DNA of 64,000 nt from Balanoglossus misakiensis (GCA_040954595.2 CM082598.2:4526001-4590000), one strand, 5' to 3'. Shown: positions 50,005 to 62,101, counted from the first letter of the stretch. A program made the numbers and translations. The notes: generated by a model not told the origin, from the sequence alone.

Positions 50005-52111
50005 AGATTGAAGCCTGAAAAAATATAGAAGTATTGTTTTAATGAAAGTATAGAGTAAAGCCCAAAAATATTCTAAGTATTTTTTTTATTCAAAGTATAG
50101 ATTAAAGCCTTAAAAAATACCTAGAATATTTTCGGGCTTCACTCTATACTTTCATTTAAAAAAATACTTAGAAATATTTTCGTGCTTTACTCTATACTTT
50201 CATTTTAAAAAATACTTAGAATATTTTCATGCTTTACTCTATACTTTCATTTTAAAAAATACTTAGAAATATTTTCGTGCTTTACTCTATACTTTCATTT
50301 TAAAAAATACTTAGAAATATTTTCGGGTTTCACTCTATACTTTCATTTTAAAAAATACTTAGAATATTTTCGGGCTTTATTCTATACTTTCATTTTAAAA
50401 AATACTTAGAATATTTTCAGGCTTTACTCTATGCTTTGAATTGAAAACAATATTGTTGTTTTTTTAAATGAAAGTATAGAGTAAAGCCTGAAATTTTTTC
50501 TAAGTATGTTTTACTCGTATTCACTCAAAACACAACACCAATGATCATGATTTATTTTATTTTATTTCATTTTCTATAAAATTATGACAAAACCAGAGTA
50601 CTGAAATTCAACTTGTATTCACTTGTCGTTTCAGGTCTATCTTGAATGGTTGATGACCAATCCAAAGAAGTGGAGTCCAGCCGGGATCTGAAAAAAACAA
50701 GGTATAGAGGTATAGTATAGAGGGGGCATACACAAATTTCAAAAATGTTCTAAGTTTTTTTGAAATTTGTGTATGCCCCTCTATACTTGCATTTTTTAAT
50801 ACTTACCTTGTCTTTTCAGATCCTGGCTGGACTCCACTTCTTTCGATTGGACATTTCAATCAAAAGAAGTGGAGTCAAGCCAGGATCTGAAAAGACAAGG
50901 TAAGTATTAAAAAATGCAAGTATAGAGGGGCATACACAAATTTCAAAAAAACTTAGAACATTTTTGAAATTTGTGTATGCCCCCTCTATACTTGCATTTT
51001 CTAATACTTGCCTTGTCTTTTCAGATCCTGGCTGGGCTCCACTTCTTTCGATTGGTCATTTCAATCAAAAGAAGTGGAGTCCAGCCAGGATCTGAAAATA
51101 CAAGGCAAGTATTAGAAAATGCAAGCATAGAGTGCATACACAAGTTTCAAACATTTTCTAAGTTTTTTGTAATAAAGTTTCAAAAAATTGTCCAAGTTTT
51201 TTAAATAAAGGGCCATCCCAAACCCCCACCCTTACCTCCCCACTGGAATTGAAAAAGGACTTATACAGTCAGGCCTTAACTCTTACTATGGTTGAGCAAA
51301 GTTTACTTTCTTGTACAAGTGCATTATGGGCATCCTAATCTATGCAAGATCTTTTCAAATGCAAAAATTTTATGCATATGAAACGACCTCGCATAGATTA
51401 CGAGGTCTTTTCATATGCATAAAATTTTTGCATCTTTTCAAATACAAAAATTTTATGCATATGAAAAGACCTCGTAATCTATGCGAGGTCTTTTCATATG
51501 CATACATTTTTTGCATTTGAAAAGATCTTGCATAGATTACGATGTCCCCTTATGCACACATTCAACACACATTCTGGTCACACACACGCAATTACATTGC
51601 TAAGTTATCCCTCACAATAATATATTAATTTTAATGTTAAGTTATTCTGCTAATCAAATTTTATTTTCGTCCTTAGGTGCAGGGAGGTTGCCATGGACTC
51701 AGTTGTACACATGAATTAAGATTTAATGCAGTTTTGGAATCTATCAAGCCTACAATATTTCTAAGTTTTAAATCTGATGACCGACAAATTCACACATTCA
51801 AGACTACCTATATTTCTATTATTGTCAATTCATTACATTCTGAATGTAGTTAAGTAAGCTATGACTTATGAATTAAAATTATGAATTAAAATTACATTCG
51901 CAAGAGAGAGTTTATTTTTCTTAAGTTATCTCATGCGAGTTTAGACTCTTTACAGGAAGTCTGAAATTACGGAACTCAGTTCTGTTCTTATCTGCTACTT
52001 AAACTGGATCTTTTAAAACTCAACTTAAAACTTTCCTTTTTATCGATTTTTACTGTCATTTTTACCTAGTCTTTTTTAAATGTGACCTATGACATTCAGG
52101 GATTAAAAAAC
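50005..52111. repeat. Loop region with nested hairpins
   Basis: At 50030-50510 there is an array of ~50-bp units (TTTACTCTATACTTTCATTT...AAATACTTAGAA) flanked by inverted copies of itself. At 50646-51135 there are serial palindromes of GAAGTGGAGTCCAGCCAGG and GGGCATACACAAATTTC. At 51340-51545 there is a palindrome of AAAAGACCTCGTAATCTATG and TATGCATAAAATTTT. From 51600 on it is plain AT-rich DNA with a LINE-like scrap. Confidence 0.85.
51964..52056 (+). pseudogene. LINE reverse-transcriptase C-terminal remnant
   Basis: One frame reads RNSVLFLSAT, stop, TGSFKTQLKTFLF. The pattern WNSLP...SxxSFKxxLKTxLF is typical of the extreme C-terminus of CR1/L2-like LINE ORF2. It is short, has an internal stop and no rest of the gene. 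It sits in the loop of the foldback element. Confidence 0.5.
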
Positions 52112-55100
52112 TAGTTTAAATTTGAGACAATTATACTATCATTTAAAATTACAAGCATTCAGGAAGTCTATGTAGATCCCTCACTACAATTAACCACTAA
52201 ATTTGGCGGCCATTTTGAATGTAAAATTTGAAACAATTATACTATCAGTTACAATTACAAGTATTCAGGAAGTCTATGTAGATCCCTCACTACAATTAAC
52301 CACTCAATTTGGCGGCCATTTTGAATGTAAAATTTGAAACAATTATACTATCATTTAAATTTACCAGCATTTAGAAAGTCTATGTTGATCCCTCACTACA
52401 ATTAACTACTGAAGTTGGTGGCCATTTTGAATGTAAAAATTGAGACAATTATACTATCATTTAAAATTACAAGCATTCAGGAAGTCTATGTAGATCCCTC
52501 ACTGCAATTAACTACTAAATTTGGCGGCCATTTTGAATGTAAAATTTGAAACAATTATACTATCATTTAAATTTACAAGCATTCAGAAATTCTATGTAGA
52601 TCCCTCACTACAATTAACTACTAAATTTGGCGGCCATTTTGAATGTAAAATTTGGAACAATTATACTATCATTTAAATTTACCAGCATTCAGGAAGTCTA
52701 TGTAGATCCCTCACTACAATTAACCACTAAATTTGGTGGCCATTTTGAATGTTAAATTTGAGACAATTATACTATCATTTAAAATTACAAGCATTCAGGA
52801 AGTCTATGAAGATCCCTCACTACAATTAACCACTAAATTTGGCGGCCATTTTGAATGTAAAATTTAAAACAATTATACTATCAGTTACAATTACAAGTAT
52901 TCAGGAAGTCTATGTAGATCCCTCACTACAATTAACCACTCAATTTGGCGGCCATTTTGAATGTAAAATTTGAAACAATTATACTATCATTTAAATTTAC
53001 CAGCATTTAGAAAGTCTATGTTGATCCCTCACTACAATTAACTACTGAAGTTGGTGGCCATTTTGAATGTAAAATTTGAGACAATTATACTATCATTTAA
53101 AATTACAAGCATTCAGGAAGTCTATGTAGATCCCTCACTACAATTAACCACTAAATTTGGCGGCCATTTTGAATGTAAAATTTGAAACAATTATACTATC
53201 ATTTAAATTTACCAGCATTTAGAAAGTCTATGTTGATCCCTCACTACAATTAACTACTGAAGTTGGTGGCCATTTTGAATGTAAAATTTGAGACAATTAT
53301 ACTATCATTTAAATTAACAAGCATTCAGAAAGTCTATGTAGATCCCTCACTACAATTAACTACTAAATTTGGCGGCCATTTTGAATGTAAAATTTGAAAC
53401 AATTATACTACCATTTAAAATTAGCAGCATTCAGAAAGTCTATGTAGATCCCTCACTACAATTAACTACTAAATTTGGCGGCCATTTTGAATATTAAATT
53501 TGAGACAATTATACTTATCATTTACAATTACAAGCATTCAGGAAGTCTATGTAGATCCCTCACTACAATTAACCACTAAATTTGGTGGCCATTTTGAATG
53601 TAAAATTTGAAACAATTATACTATCATTTAAATTAACAAGCATTCAGAAAGTCTATGTAGATCCCTCACTACAATTAACTACTAAATTTGGCGGCCATTT
53701 TGAATGTAAAATTTGAAACAATTATACTACCATTTAAAATTAGCAGCATTCAGAAAGTCTATGTAGATCCCTCACTGCAATTAACCACTAAATTTGGTGA
53801 CCATTTTGAATTTTAAATTTGAAACAATTATACTATCATTTATAATAACCAGCATTCAGAAAATTTCACTACAATATACCACTAAATTTGGTGGCCATTT
53901 TGAATATTAAATTTGAGACAATTATACTATCATTTAAAATTACCAGCTTCTGATAAAGTCTATGTAGATCCCTCACTGAAATTAACCAATAACTTTGGTA
54001 GCCATTTAGAATTTAAGACAATTATACTATCATTTAAAATTACTAGCATTCAGAAAGTCTATGTAGATCCCTCACTGCAATTAACCACTAAGTTTGGTGA
54101 CCATTTTGAATTTTAAATTTGAAACAATTATACTATCATTTATAATAACCAGCATTCAGAAAATCTCACTACAATTTACCACTAAATTTGGCGGCCATTT
54201 TGAATATTAAATTTGAAAACAATTATACTATCATTTAAATTTACAAGCATTCAGAAAGTCTATGTAGATCCCTCACTACAATTAACTACTAAATTTGGCG
54301 GCCATTTTGAATGTAAAATTTGAAACAATTATACTATCATTTAAAATTACTAGCATTCAGAAAGTCTATGTAGATCCCTCACTGCAATTAACCACTAAGT
54401 TTGGTGACCATTTTGAATTTTAAATTTGAAACAATTATACTATCATTTATAATAACCAGCATTCAGAAAATCTCACTACAATTTACCACTAAATTTGGCG
54501 GCCATTTTGAATATTAAATTTGAGACAATTATACTATCATTTAAAATTACTAGCATTCAGAAAGTCTATGTAGATCCCTCACTGCAATTAACCAATAACT
54601 TTGGTAGCCATTTAGAATTTAAGACAATTATACTATCATTTAAAATTACTAGCATTCAGAAAGTCTATGTAGATCCCTCACTGCAATTAACCACTAAGTT
54701 TGGTGACCATTTTGAATTTTAAATTTGAAACAATTATACTATCATTTATAATAACCAGCATTCAGAAAATTTCACTACAATTTACCACTAAATTTGGTGG
54801 CCATTTTGAATATTAAATTTGAGACAATTATACTATCATTTAAAATTACCAGCTTCTGATAAAGTCTATGTAGATCCCTCACTGAAATTAACTACTAAAT
54901 TTGGCGGCCATTTTGAATGTAAAATTTGAAACAATTATACTATCATTTAAAATTACTAGCATTCAGAAAGTCTATGTAGATCCCTCACTGCAATTAACCA
55001 CTAAGTTTGGTGACCATTTTGAATTTTAAATTTGAAACAATTATACTATCATTTATAATAACCAGCATTCAGAAAATCTCACTACAATTTACCACTAAAT

Positions 55101-55577
55101 TTGGCGGCCATTTTGAATATTAAATTTGAGACAATTATACTATCATTTAAAATTACTAGCATTCAGAAAGTCTATGTAGATCCCTCACTGCAATTAACCA
55201 ATAACTTTGGTAGCCATTTAGAATTTAAGATAATTATACTATCATTTAAAATTACTAGCATTCAGAAAGTCTATGTAGATCCCTCACTGCAATTAACCAC
55301 TAAGTTTGGTGACCATTTTGAATTTTAAATTTGAAACAATTATACTATCATTTATAATAACCAGCATTCAGAAAATTTCACTACAATTTACCACTAAATT
55401 TGGTGGCCATTTTGAATATTAAATTTGAGACAATTATACTATCATTTAAAATTACCAGCTTCTGATAAAGTCTATGTAGATCCCTCACTGCAATTAACCA
55501 CTAAATTTGACGGTCATTTTGAATGTTAAATTTGAGATAATTATACTATCATTTAAAATTACCAGCTTCTGATAAAG
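52112..55577. repeat. Right tandem-repeat arm (~33 copies of ~105 bp)
   Basis: Reverse orientation of the left arm unit (GGCGGCCATTTTGAAT). Inner copies are about 105-107 bp. The outer part (53.5-55.4 kb) shows a higher-order period of 606 bp, so the same reading frame recurs at 54495 and 55101. Confidence 0.93.
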
Positions 55578-56610
55578 TGTATAGAGCAAATTACCTTCAC
55601 TGCTCCATTGGAGACCACCTTCTCACATCACCATACCAAAATTCATCTTCAGCTGAACTTGAAGTGTTGCATCCACAATGTCGAAAAAAATAAAAATAAA
55701 AGTGCATGTTATTAGTTTCATGTAGACACATTTTTTGATATTGCCCCAGAAAATTTGACCATGGACAAATACCCCAATGAACATAATACAATATTATCTG
55801 GGGAGTCAACATGAACAACACGATTGTCTGACATCAATACATCTGACTGACTGAATCCCATTGAATAAAGTGAAATGAGTGACGTACCTTAATTCACTGC
55901 TCCATTGAAGACCAGTTCTCATGTCACCATACCAAAAGTCACACTCAGTTGGGCTTGGTGAAGTGTTGCATCCACTACGTTGAAAAAAATAAAAGTACAT
56001 GTAATTAGTTTCATGTAGAAAAATACACCACTAAAATAACAGAAATGAAATCCTCAGAAGTTGTATTTGTGAATTTAGAGATACATGAATAGGCAAGTTT
56101 TGAGCTTGATACGTTCAATGATACAAAGGGTGTAGCCATTGGCAACAGAAGCATGTCTGTCTCTCCATGCTTGCCTGAACAAAAGCTCCCCCCCCCCCCC
56201 CCAGTGAAAGATTACGCAATGTTTCTAGAAAATTCTCCTGGACTTGCAGACATGGGTTCTGTTCACAGAGAAATAACAATAGCATGGCTTACCTCAAATG
56301 GTCACATCTTCAGGTGAGAATAGTAAACCCAAGTGTGGTAAATGGGAAGGTCAAATTTAGTTTTTCACTGGGAAACTCAGAGCAAACATGGACATGAAAA
56401 AAAACTGCAGCTATACAAAGCATGGCCGCCTCTGAAGAGGAATTATTCATAATTTTGTGCAAGTCTATTGATAAACAAATTTGGCCTGGAAAGACTGACC
56501 AATCAGAGATCTGTTGACAAGAAATACTGCATGAGATAATTTGCATATATGTATGCTAATTGCAAGCCAGCACACCAGCTGTATTTATGCAGAAGACAGC
56601 CAATCAGGAA
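55578..56610. repeat. Foldback element, right outer arm
   Basis: Inverted partner of 46385-47397 with the same two cassettes in reverse. It differs by scattered substitutions, a longer poly-C stretch (56190-56203) and a ~10-bp insertion near the outer end. Confidence 0.8.
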
Positions 56611-57364
56611 CTTGGAAATACAGCATTCCAAGTACCTGACTGTTCCCCCCTGAGCATACTGAACACAAAATCAACAAAGTTCACACAAGTCGGGAATTTT
56701 CCATTTTTTTGTAAATTTTCATGAGCTATAACCCATCAAAAATGACCCAAAATGAAAAATTCGCAAAAAAAATTTAAAGTCGTGAAATTGTCATTTTCGG
56801 TAAATTTTCATGGGCTATAACCCATTTAAAAACAACAACAACAATGCATAAATAATTAATATTCTAGTTCACTTTTATTCTGATGCTATTTAGCCAAAAC
56901 TCGGCAAAAGATTGTAAAGATCGTAGTTTATCGAGGAAATCCCTCCCCCCCCCCAAAAAAAAAAAATAAATAAGTAAAACGTAAAATTGCAAGATTTCCT
57001 GAATATTAACACACACATGCTATAACAAAAATATAAAATAATTAGTAATTAAGAAGTCAGGTGACCTTTTCACTCAGAGATAACGTTCTGGTAAAAGTAC
57101 TGTCGTTAGCATTGAGAGTAATTATGTAAATTTCCCCAAATTTTCCTGAAAATGGAATAGTCTAATATTGTAAAGTGAAGGCTAAACCATCGTGATAAGT
57201 GTGTCCACACATTTAAAGACTGAACTGAGACAAATCATTTTTACAGAAATATTGATAGCATGTGATTTACAGGGTGCTTATAAGGAGGGTGAAGTGTTTT
57301 GGTGAAGAAAGTACAGTTATGTTAACCCTTTCACCCCCATACCTCAGTCAACAGATCCAACTAT
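56611..57364. other. Intergenic, no gene seen
   Basis: AT-rich. Contains two similar blocks with TAAATTTTCATG(A/G)GCTATAACCCAT (56711-56733 and 56801-56823) and a poly-C/poly-A run near 56945. A half copy of the AACCCTTTCACCCCC element is at 57323. Confidence 0.55.
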
Positions 57365-57935
57365 GCTATTGCCAAATGCAACAATGTGGTTGTTACATTG
57401 TATTACACTGTAGTGTAACTGCTACAATGTACATCATTGCAAACAACATGATTGCTACTTTGTATTACACTGTAGTGTAACTGCTACAATGTACATCATT
57501 GCAAACAATGCGGTTGTTACTTTGTATTACACTGTAGTGTAACTGCTACAATGTACATCATTGCAAACAATGTGGTTGTTACTTTGTATTACACTGTAGT
57601 GTAACTGCTACAATGTACATCATTGCAAACAATGTGGTTGTTACTTTGTATTACACTGTAGTGTAACTGCTACAATGTACATCATTGCAAACAATGCGGT
57701 TGTTACTTTGTATTACACTGTAGTGTAACTGCTACAATGTACATCATTGCAAACAATGCGGTTGTTACTTTGTATTACACTGTAGTGTAACTGCTACAAT
57801 GTACATCATTGCAAACAATGCGGTTGTTACTTTGTATTACACTGTAGTGTAACTGCTACAATGTACATCATTGCAAACAATGTGGTTGTTACTTTGTATT
57901 ACACTGTAGTGTAACTGCTACAATATACCGGTACA
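57365..57935. repeat. 62-bp minisatellite, 9 units
   Basis: TTACACTGTAGTGTAACTGC recurs exactly every 62 bp from 57403 to 57899. Each unit contains a small hairpin (TTACACT-GT-AGTGTAA) and GTACATCATTGCAAAC. Copies vary mainly at one site (AATGCGG / AATGTGG). A decayed AACCCTTTCACCCC element abuts its left side. Confidence 0.95.
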
Positions 57936-59214
57936 TCGTTGCAAGTGGTCGAACACTTTATGAAGACCTGTTGAATACTCTGCCAGCAAAGCTGAATAAA
58001 TTATGATAATTAACACTGGGCCCTTGGGGGTGCGGAGGTCGTTTTCCAGTCTGCTTGAAACACCGTGGAAACCCAACAACTTTACCATGTGGGAACACTA
58101 CTCTTTGATAACTTCGACATGCCCACGTTGAAGTTTTGTTTTCTGTAGAACATATATTATTTTTGTAAAGAATCAGTACCATGATGCAAGCATCAAGCCT
58201 GCTGATACAAATTCATTGGAGATAAATTAATCTTCTAGTTTTGTAAATAAATAAAAAGTCATGGCGTTTTGAGAGTACAGCAACTACAACTATTATCGGC
58301 ACAGATCAACTGTAGAATTCAGAAAGAGCACTGTAAAATATGGTCAGGGTATATAATCCAATGCAACTGGAATTCGACCATTTACATCACAAAATTTGCA
58401 ACAATGTGGGGATATCACAGATGAAGTCTAAAAAAAGCCACCAGTAAGGGATAGATGACCTCATAATTCTACTTGTTTTGAACACTAAGCTTGATTGTTT
58501 TTTAAAAAGTCGACACTCATTAACATAAATAATTAAAATATGAAAGTCAAGGTATCAATAAAATTGTCCTACTGTAAATTTTTGTTTAACAAATCCAAAA
58601 GTGACTGTAATTTTGCACTTCACTGCTAATGGGGCTTTTATCTGACAGTCTGTCTTGTTTTCAGAGTCAGAAATTGACAGGTCCAAATTTGGTGTGTAAT
58701 TCTTTCATCGCAGAATGATTTGTTTTCAAGACTTAAAACGTTATAAACGATGTTTTCCCACATGTTAAAAGACAACGCTGTTGGTTTTCCAAGCTTGTCA
58801 GAAAAAATTATTTTTGAATTGCATGCCGCAAACTCTGTAACTATATTGGCACATGACCATGTAAAAATGCAAATACACATTGTAAAACCTTTCCAAATGT
58901 TTCCACACTCAACAAATGATGGAAAGTAATCAGACACAGGGAAAAAAACATATGACATTTGGCAATAAATTTGAAAACAGCTTTGGTGAAACAATCATTG
59001 TTCTTGTCGTGGAGTTCAAAGTTCAACTTTAACTGCAGAGCCAGTCGTCAGAAGAACGTCTCATGTATTGTTTCACGTATTTGCACATGTGTATAAAATA
59101 TGGAATCTCACATTATGCGATCTAAGAGTCCAGAGTTCATGTTCGGATCGCATGATTTATGAGTCCATGGCTGGACCTCCTCCTGAGTTACAGGTCCGTG
59201 ATCGGACTTCACTG
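57936..59214 (-). other. 3' flank / probable 3' UTR of the FRS-like gene
   Basis: No exon was recognised on either strand. The tail contains CTGCTAATGGGGCTTTTA at about 58623-58639, a motif recurring at other repeat edges. The 3' UTR extent is unknown. Confidence 0.45.
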
Positions 59215-62101
59215 CTACGGGTCCATGTTGCTGTTGTGACGGGTTTTCCGCACCGAGCCATCGTCGTGGTCCACCTGTCCGTTCTGCGACTTGATCAGCG
59301 CGGCCGTCTTGTCGAAGTCGATCATGGCGTACGACTCGGTCTTCTTGCTGGGCGTCTCCGGGCCCGGCGTCTTGGGCGTGCGCGGCGACGACCCCGGCGT
59401 GGTGGAGTTGGAGTCGGCCCGGCTCGACTCCAGGTTCTCCAGGTCCAGCTGGATGTAGTTGATCTTCTTCTTGGGCGGCGGCTGCAGCACAATCTGGGAG
59501 ATGCCGTTGCCGTTGCCGATTCCGGCGGCCACCTGGTCCAGATTGGCGTACGTGTGATCGGAGTTGGGCGAGGAAAGGTAACCGTTCTTTGGGCTCGTTC
59601 GCCCCAGGCTGGGCGGGGACTTGGCCGACGGCGAACAGTACGGCAGAAATTCGCTCAGATTGTCAAGATTTGCATAGCAGTGGTTAGGGGTGGTTGGAGT
59701 AGTCCTGCCAGGGGAGGTGGCCACCGCCATGCTTTTGTGGGCGTTCCCGTTAAGCACTGGAAGGCCTGTGTTCACAATGTGCCTGGCATGTTGGCTGTTG
59801 TTCTCATGATGATGGTGGTGGTCAAGCCTGGCATAGTTCAAGCTACTCTCTTGAATGCAGTGTGTATTGCCTTGTCGTGTCAGTCCCTGCTGGACGCTGA
59901 TATGAACCGATGAAGGCTTGGCCTGAAAACGAGACACCATATACTGTGGTTAAGTCCCGTATAGCTGCCAAATTTAACATATTTTTACCTTGGTAAAATA
60001 CTTCAAATCTATTCCCTATCCTCTGAAATCCTCACCATAAAGCCATATTACTTGCATTTGCACCAGTTTGTCATCTCTTGACAATGCATACCACGATAGC
60101 TCCGTCCTGTTTGTATAGTCAGGCTGATTAAATGGGTGCGGCACTGTTTTTATGCATAGCATGTTCAAATTGCAACATGCAGTCACAATCGGGCATCGAT
60201 ACGGTGTTCATGTATACCTATCAGTCAGCTTATTTAGATAGGCCGATTTAAGTCGGAAAATAAAATCATGAAAATAATGCAAGAAGTGGCAGCTCTAGAG
60301 GCTTTAATGAGACTCTTCATTGATTCTGTAGGCCCACTCTGGATTAAAGGACGTCGTTCAGGGTAAAAAAAAATTGAAGAATATTGTACTGTGTACAGTG
60401 TAGTTCAAACTTCCTTTTTGAAATTAGCCAACAGTACACTATTAAAGCTAGCCTCATATTTGTCCATAGTGTCAGTTAATGGACCACTTTCATGACCCCT
60501 ACATGACCTTTCCATCCTGGCATTTTGTTGGCAGAGTTAACAACGTAACATACCAACAAAGAGACCAGGATGTAAGGTCGCCTGGGGATCATGGGAGTAG
60601 CCAATCTGTTTGTGCAGGCCTAGTTTAAAACATTGATCTGAAATTGAAACTTCATTATCATACAGTTTTATTAGTATCACTGTCAATGGTCACCTTTTGC
60701 AAACCAGATAGTTACAGAGTTGCCAGCAAAAATCTGTAAAAAATTTACTGTACAACCACACATTTTCTAAGAAATACTTTTACCAAAATTGAACAAAAAG
60801 CCCCTAAAATTCATGGTTTAAATTTTTGCCATAATTTGCACATATCAGAATAAGAAGCAATGTCATACTCTACTCACCTCCTCATTGGTTGCAGGAGCAG
60901 GTGTATTGACGTAATTATGTAAATGAGGTGACACAGGAGAGGATGGACTTCGAGGGCTGGCGCTACTGGGCGGCGTGTTGTCCGCGATCACACTTCCATT
61001 GACGTAGTGGGGACTGGACGAGCGCGGGCCGCAACCCGACGACTGCAGAGACTCGCTGGACTGTTTGCGGATCACGCCGTTGGCTCCTGTCAGAGAGCTG
61101 GACCGACTGGCCACGTTGTGTTGACTGGCGGTCTCCTCCGCCTGACCCTGCCGCTCGACATTGTCCTGCACTAAGTTGAAGAGCTGCTCTGCTCGCTTGC
61201 ATTTGAACGCGTATATCCCTGTGAAGATGAGAAAATTACCATTAATAAAAACAATACAATTATGACACTGAATCTGAGGGATGACAGCTTGACCAATGTC
61301 GTTAAGGCTTGTAAAGTTTCATGTCTGGACTGTAACATCTAAAATATGCCTCTGTTCAGACAAAATAATCAAGGACAGATTTTCAGAAAAATGGCAGCCC
61401 TTTTTATTCTTTGTGATATTAAAGAGTGTTAAGTCTGTCATTGGCTTAACCCTAAGGCTGTCAAGTCAGTTGAAACTGGCCTGTTAGACTGCCAAGTGCA
61501 TGTTATTCAGTAGGGCCTATACCGGTACAAGACCCTCAGACCAATACAGTGCAAACCAGTACGATTTGGTACATTTTACAGGGGGCTCAGACTGCCAAGT
61601 GTGTCTAAGTACATATGAGAGCCATGTCAAGACAGTCAAAATACGTTTTAGAAGAAAAAGTGGCAAATAAATAAAGGGACTTGACACTTTTAACAGGTAT
61701 GACACCCAGTAGCATTTAGGGTTAAATCTCATTTTGATATTTTGGCAACTCTGGCTAAATTTGCAGAGGTGACCAATGAAAGTGGTGTGCAGCCTGTCAA
61801 TTGTATCTGTACATTTTCATCCATAGTTCACAACGCATTAACATAAGAACTCACCAGGTCCAGTGGGGCATCTTCTTCCGCTTTCAAACGAGAACAGCTC
61901 CGCATCAAAACCGTACCGTCGCAAACACCGCAACGGCCATCGTACCGGGTCCTTCCCCTTCTGATACAGTATCAAATCCGAGAGTCCAACCTCGATCGAC
62001 CCGCTGCCCAGCTCTCTGCCGTCGTCGTCAACGTTCTTCACTTTGAACATGGTGGGGCTGGAGTCGGAGTCGATCTCCCCACGGATACACTTATTTCCCA
62101 T
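59215..62101 (-). CDS. FRS2: FGF receptor substrate (FRS2/FRS3-like) adaptor, complete
   Basis: Membrane-anchored docking adaptor that links FGF/NGF receptors to GRB2 and SHP2. Exons on the - strand: 62101-61855, 61218-60878, 59922-59215. They join to 431 residues (human FRS2 508). MGNKCIRG gives an N-myristoylation Gly2 and a possible palmitoyl Cys5. The PTB (IRS-type) domain starts at about residue 18 (FKVKNVDDDGRELGSG, LILYQKGKDPVRW, CLRRYGFDAELFSFESGRRC) and continues over the first intron (GIYAFKCKRAEQLF, 83-97). The tail has GRB2-type YxN sites at Tyr154, 185, 279 and 321, SHP2-type sites NYIQLDLE (Tyr352) and SYAMID (Tyr394), a Thr-Pro cluster near 370-387, and the family end SVRKTRHNS. 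The symbol marks family only; the single gene may predate the FRS2/FRS3 split. Confidence 0.95.
59923..60877 (-). other. FRS intron 2
   Basis: Donor GTGAGT at 60877-60872 and acceptor TTTTCAG at 59929-59923. No gene inside. The GCTCTAGAGGCTTTAATGA motif near 60290 is a probable repeat edge. Confidence 0.75.
61446..61725. mobile_element. TTAA-flanked ~280-bp MITE in FRS intron 1
   Basis: Starts TTAACCCTAAGGCTGTC and ends AGCATTTAGGGTTAA, with the CTGCCAAGTGTGTCTAAG core. Same family as 35288-35602 and 41571-41874. Confidence 0.85.

Larger units (their letters stand above)
46385..56610. mobile_element. Giant (~10.2 kb) foldback-like palindromic element
   Basis: Left outer arm ~46385-47397 is inverted and near-identical to right outer arm ~55578-56610. 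Both carry CTGATTGGCTGT, the ACTGGGGGG poly-G stretch, GGCGGCCATGCTTTG and TCTCACCTGAAGATGTGACC. Inside lie oppositely oriented ~105-bp tandem repeats (left 47398-50004, right 52112-55577) around a ~2.1 kb loop. This layout of long inverted arms built partly of tandem repeats is that of foldback (FB/TU-type) elements. No transposase-like ORF was seen, so it would be non-autonomous. Exact ends and a target duplication could not be fixed. A segmental inverted duplication is the alternative. Confidence 0.7.

Noticed and set aside
53913-55328. Repeated ORFs reading 'SFKITSIQKVYVDPSLQLTTKFG'
   Set aside because: Each is the same frame of the satellite unit; recurrence follows the 606-bp period, not gene duplication.
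47398-55577. Tandem array as a possible CRISPR
   Set aside because: Units are contiguous and about 105 bp with no unique spacers, the DNA is eukaryotic and no cas genes exist; it is a satellite.
59068-59913. 281-residue + strand ORF, the longest in the window
   Set aside because: It is the antisense of FRS exon 3; its Arg/Gly/Val-rich sequence arises from the reverse of the GC-rich FRS tail, and the - strand frame has clear FRS family motifs and splice sites.
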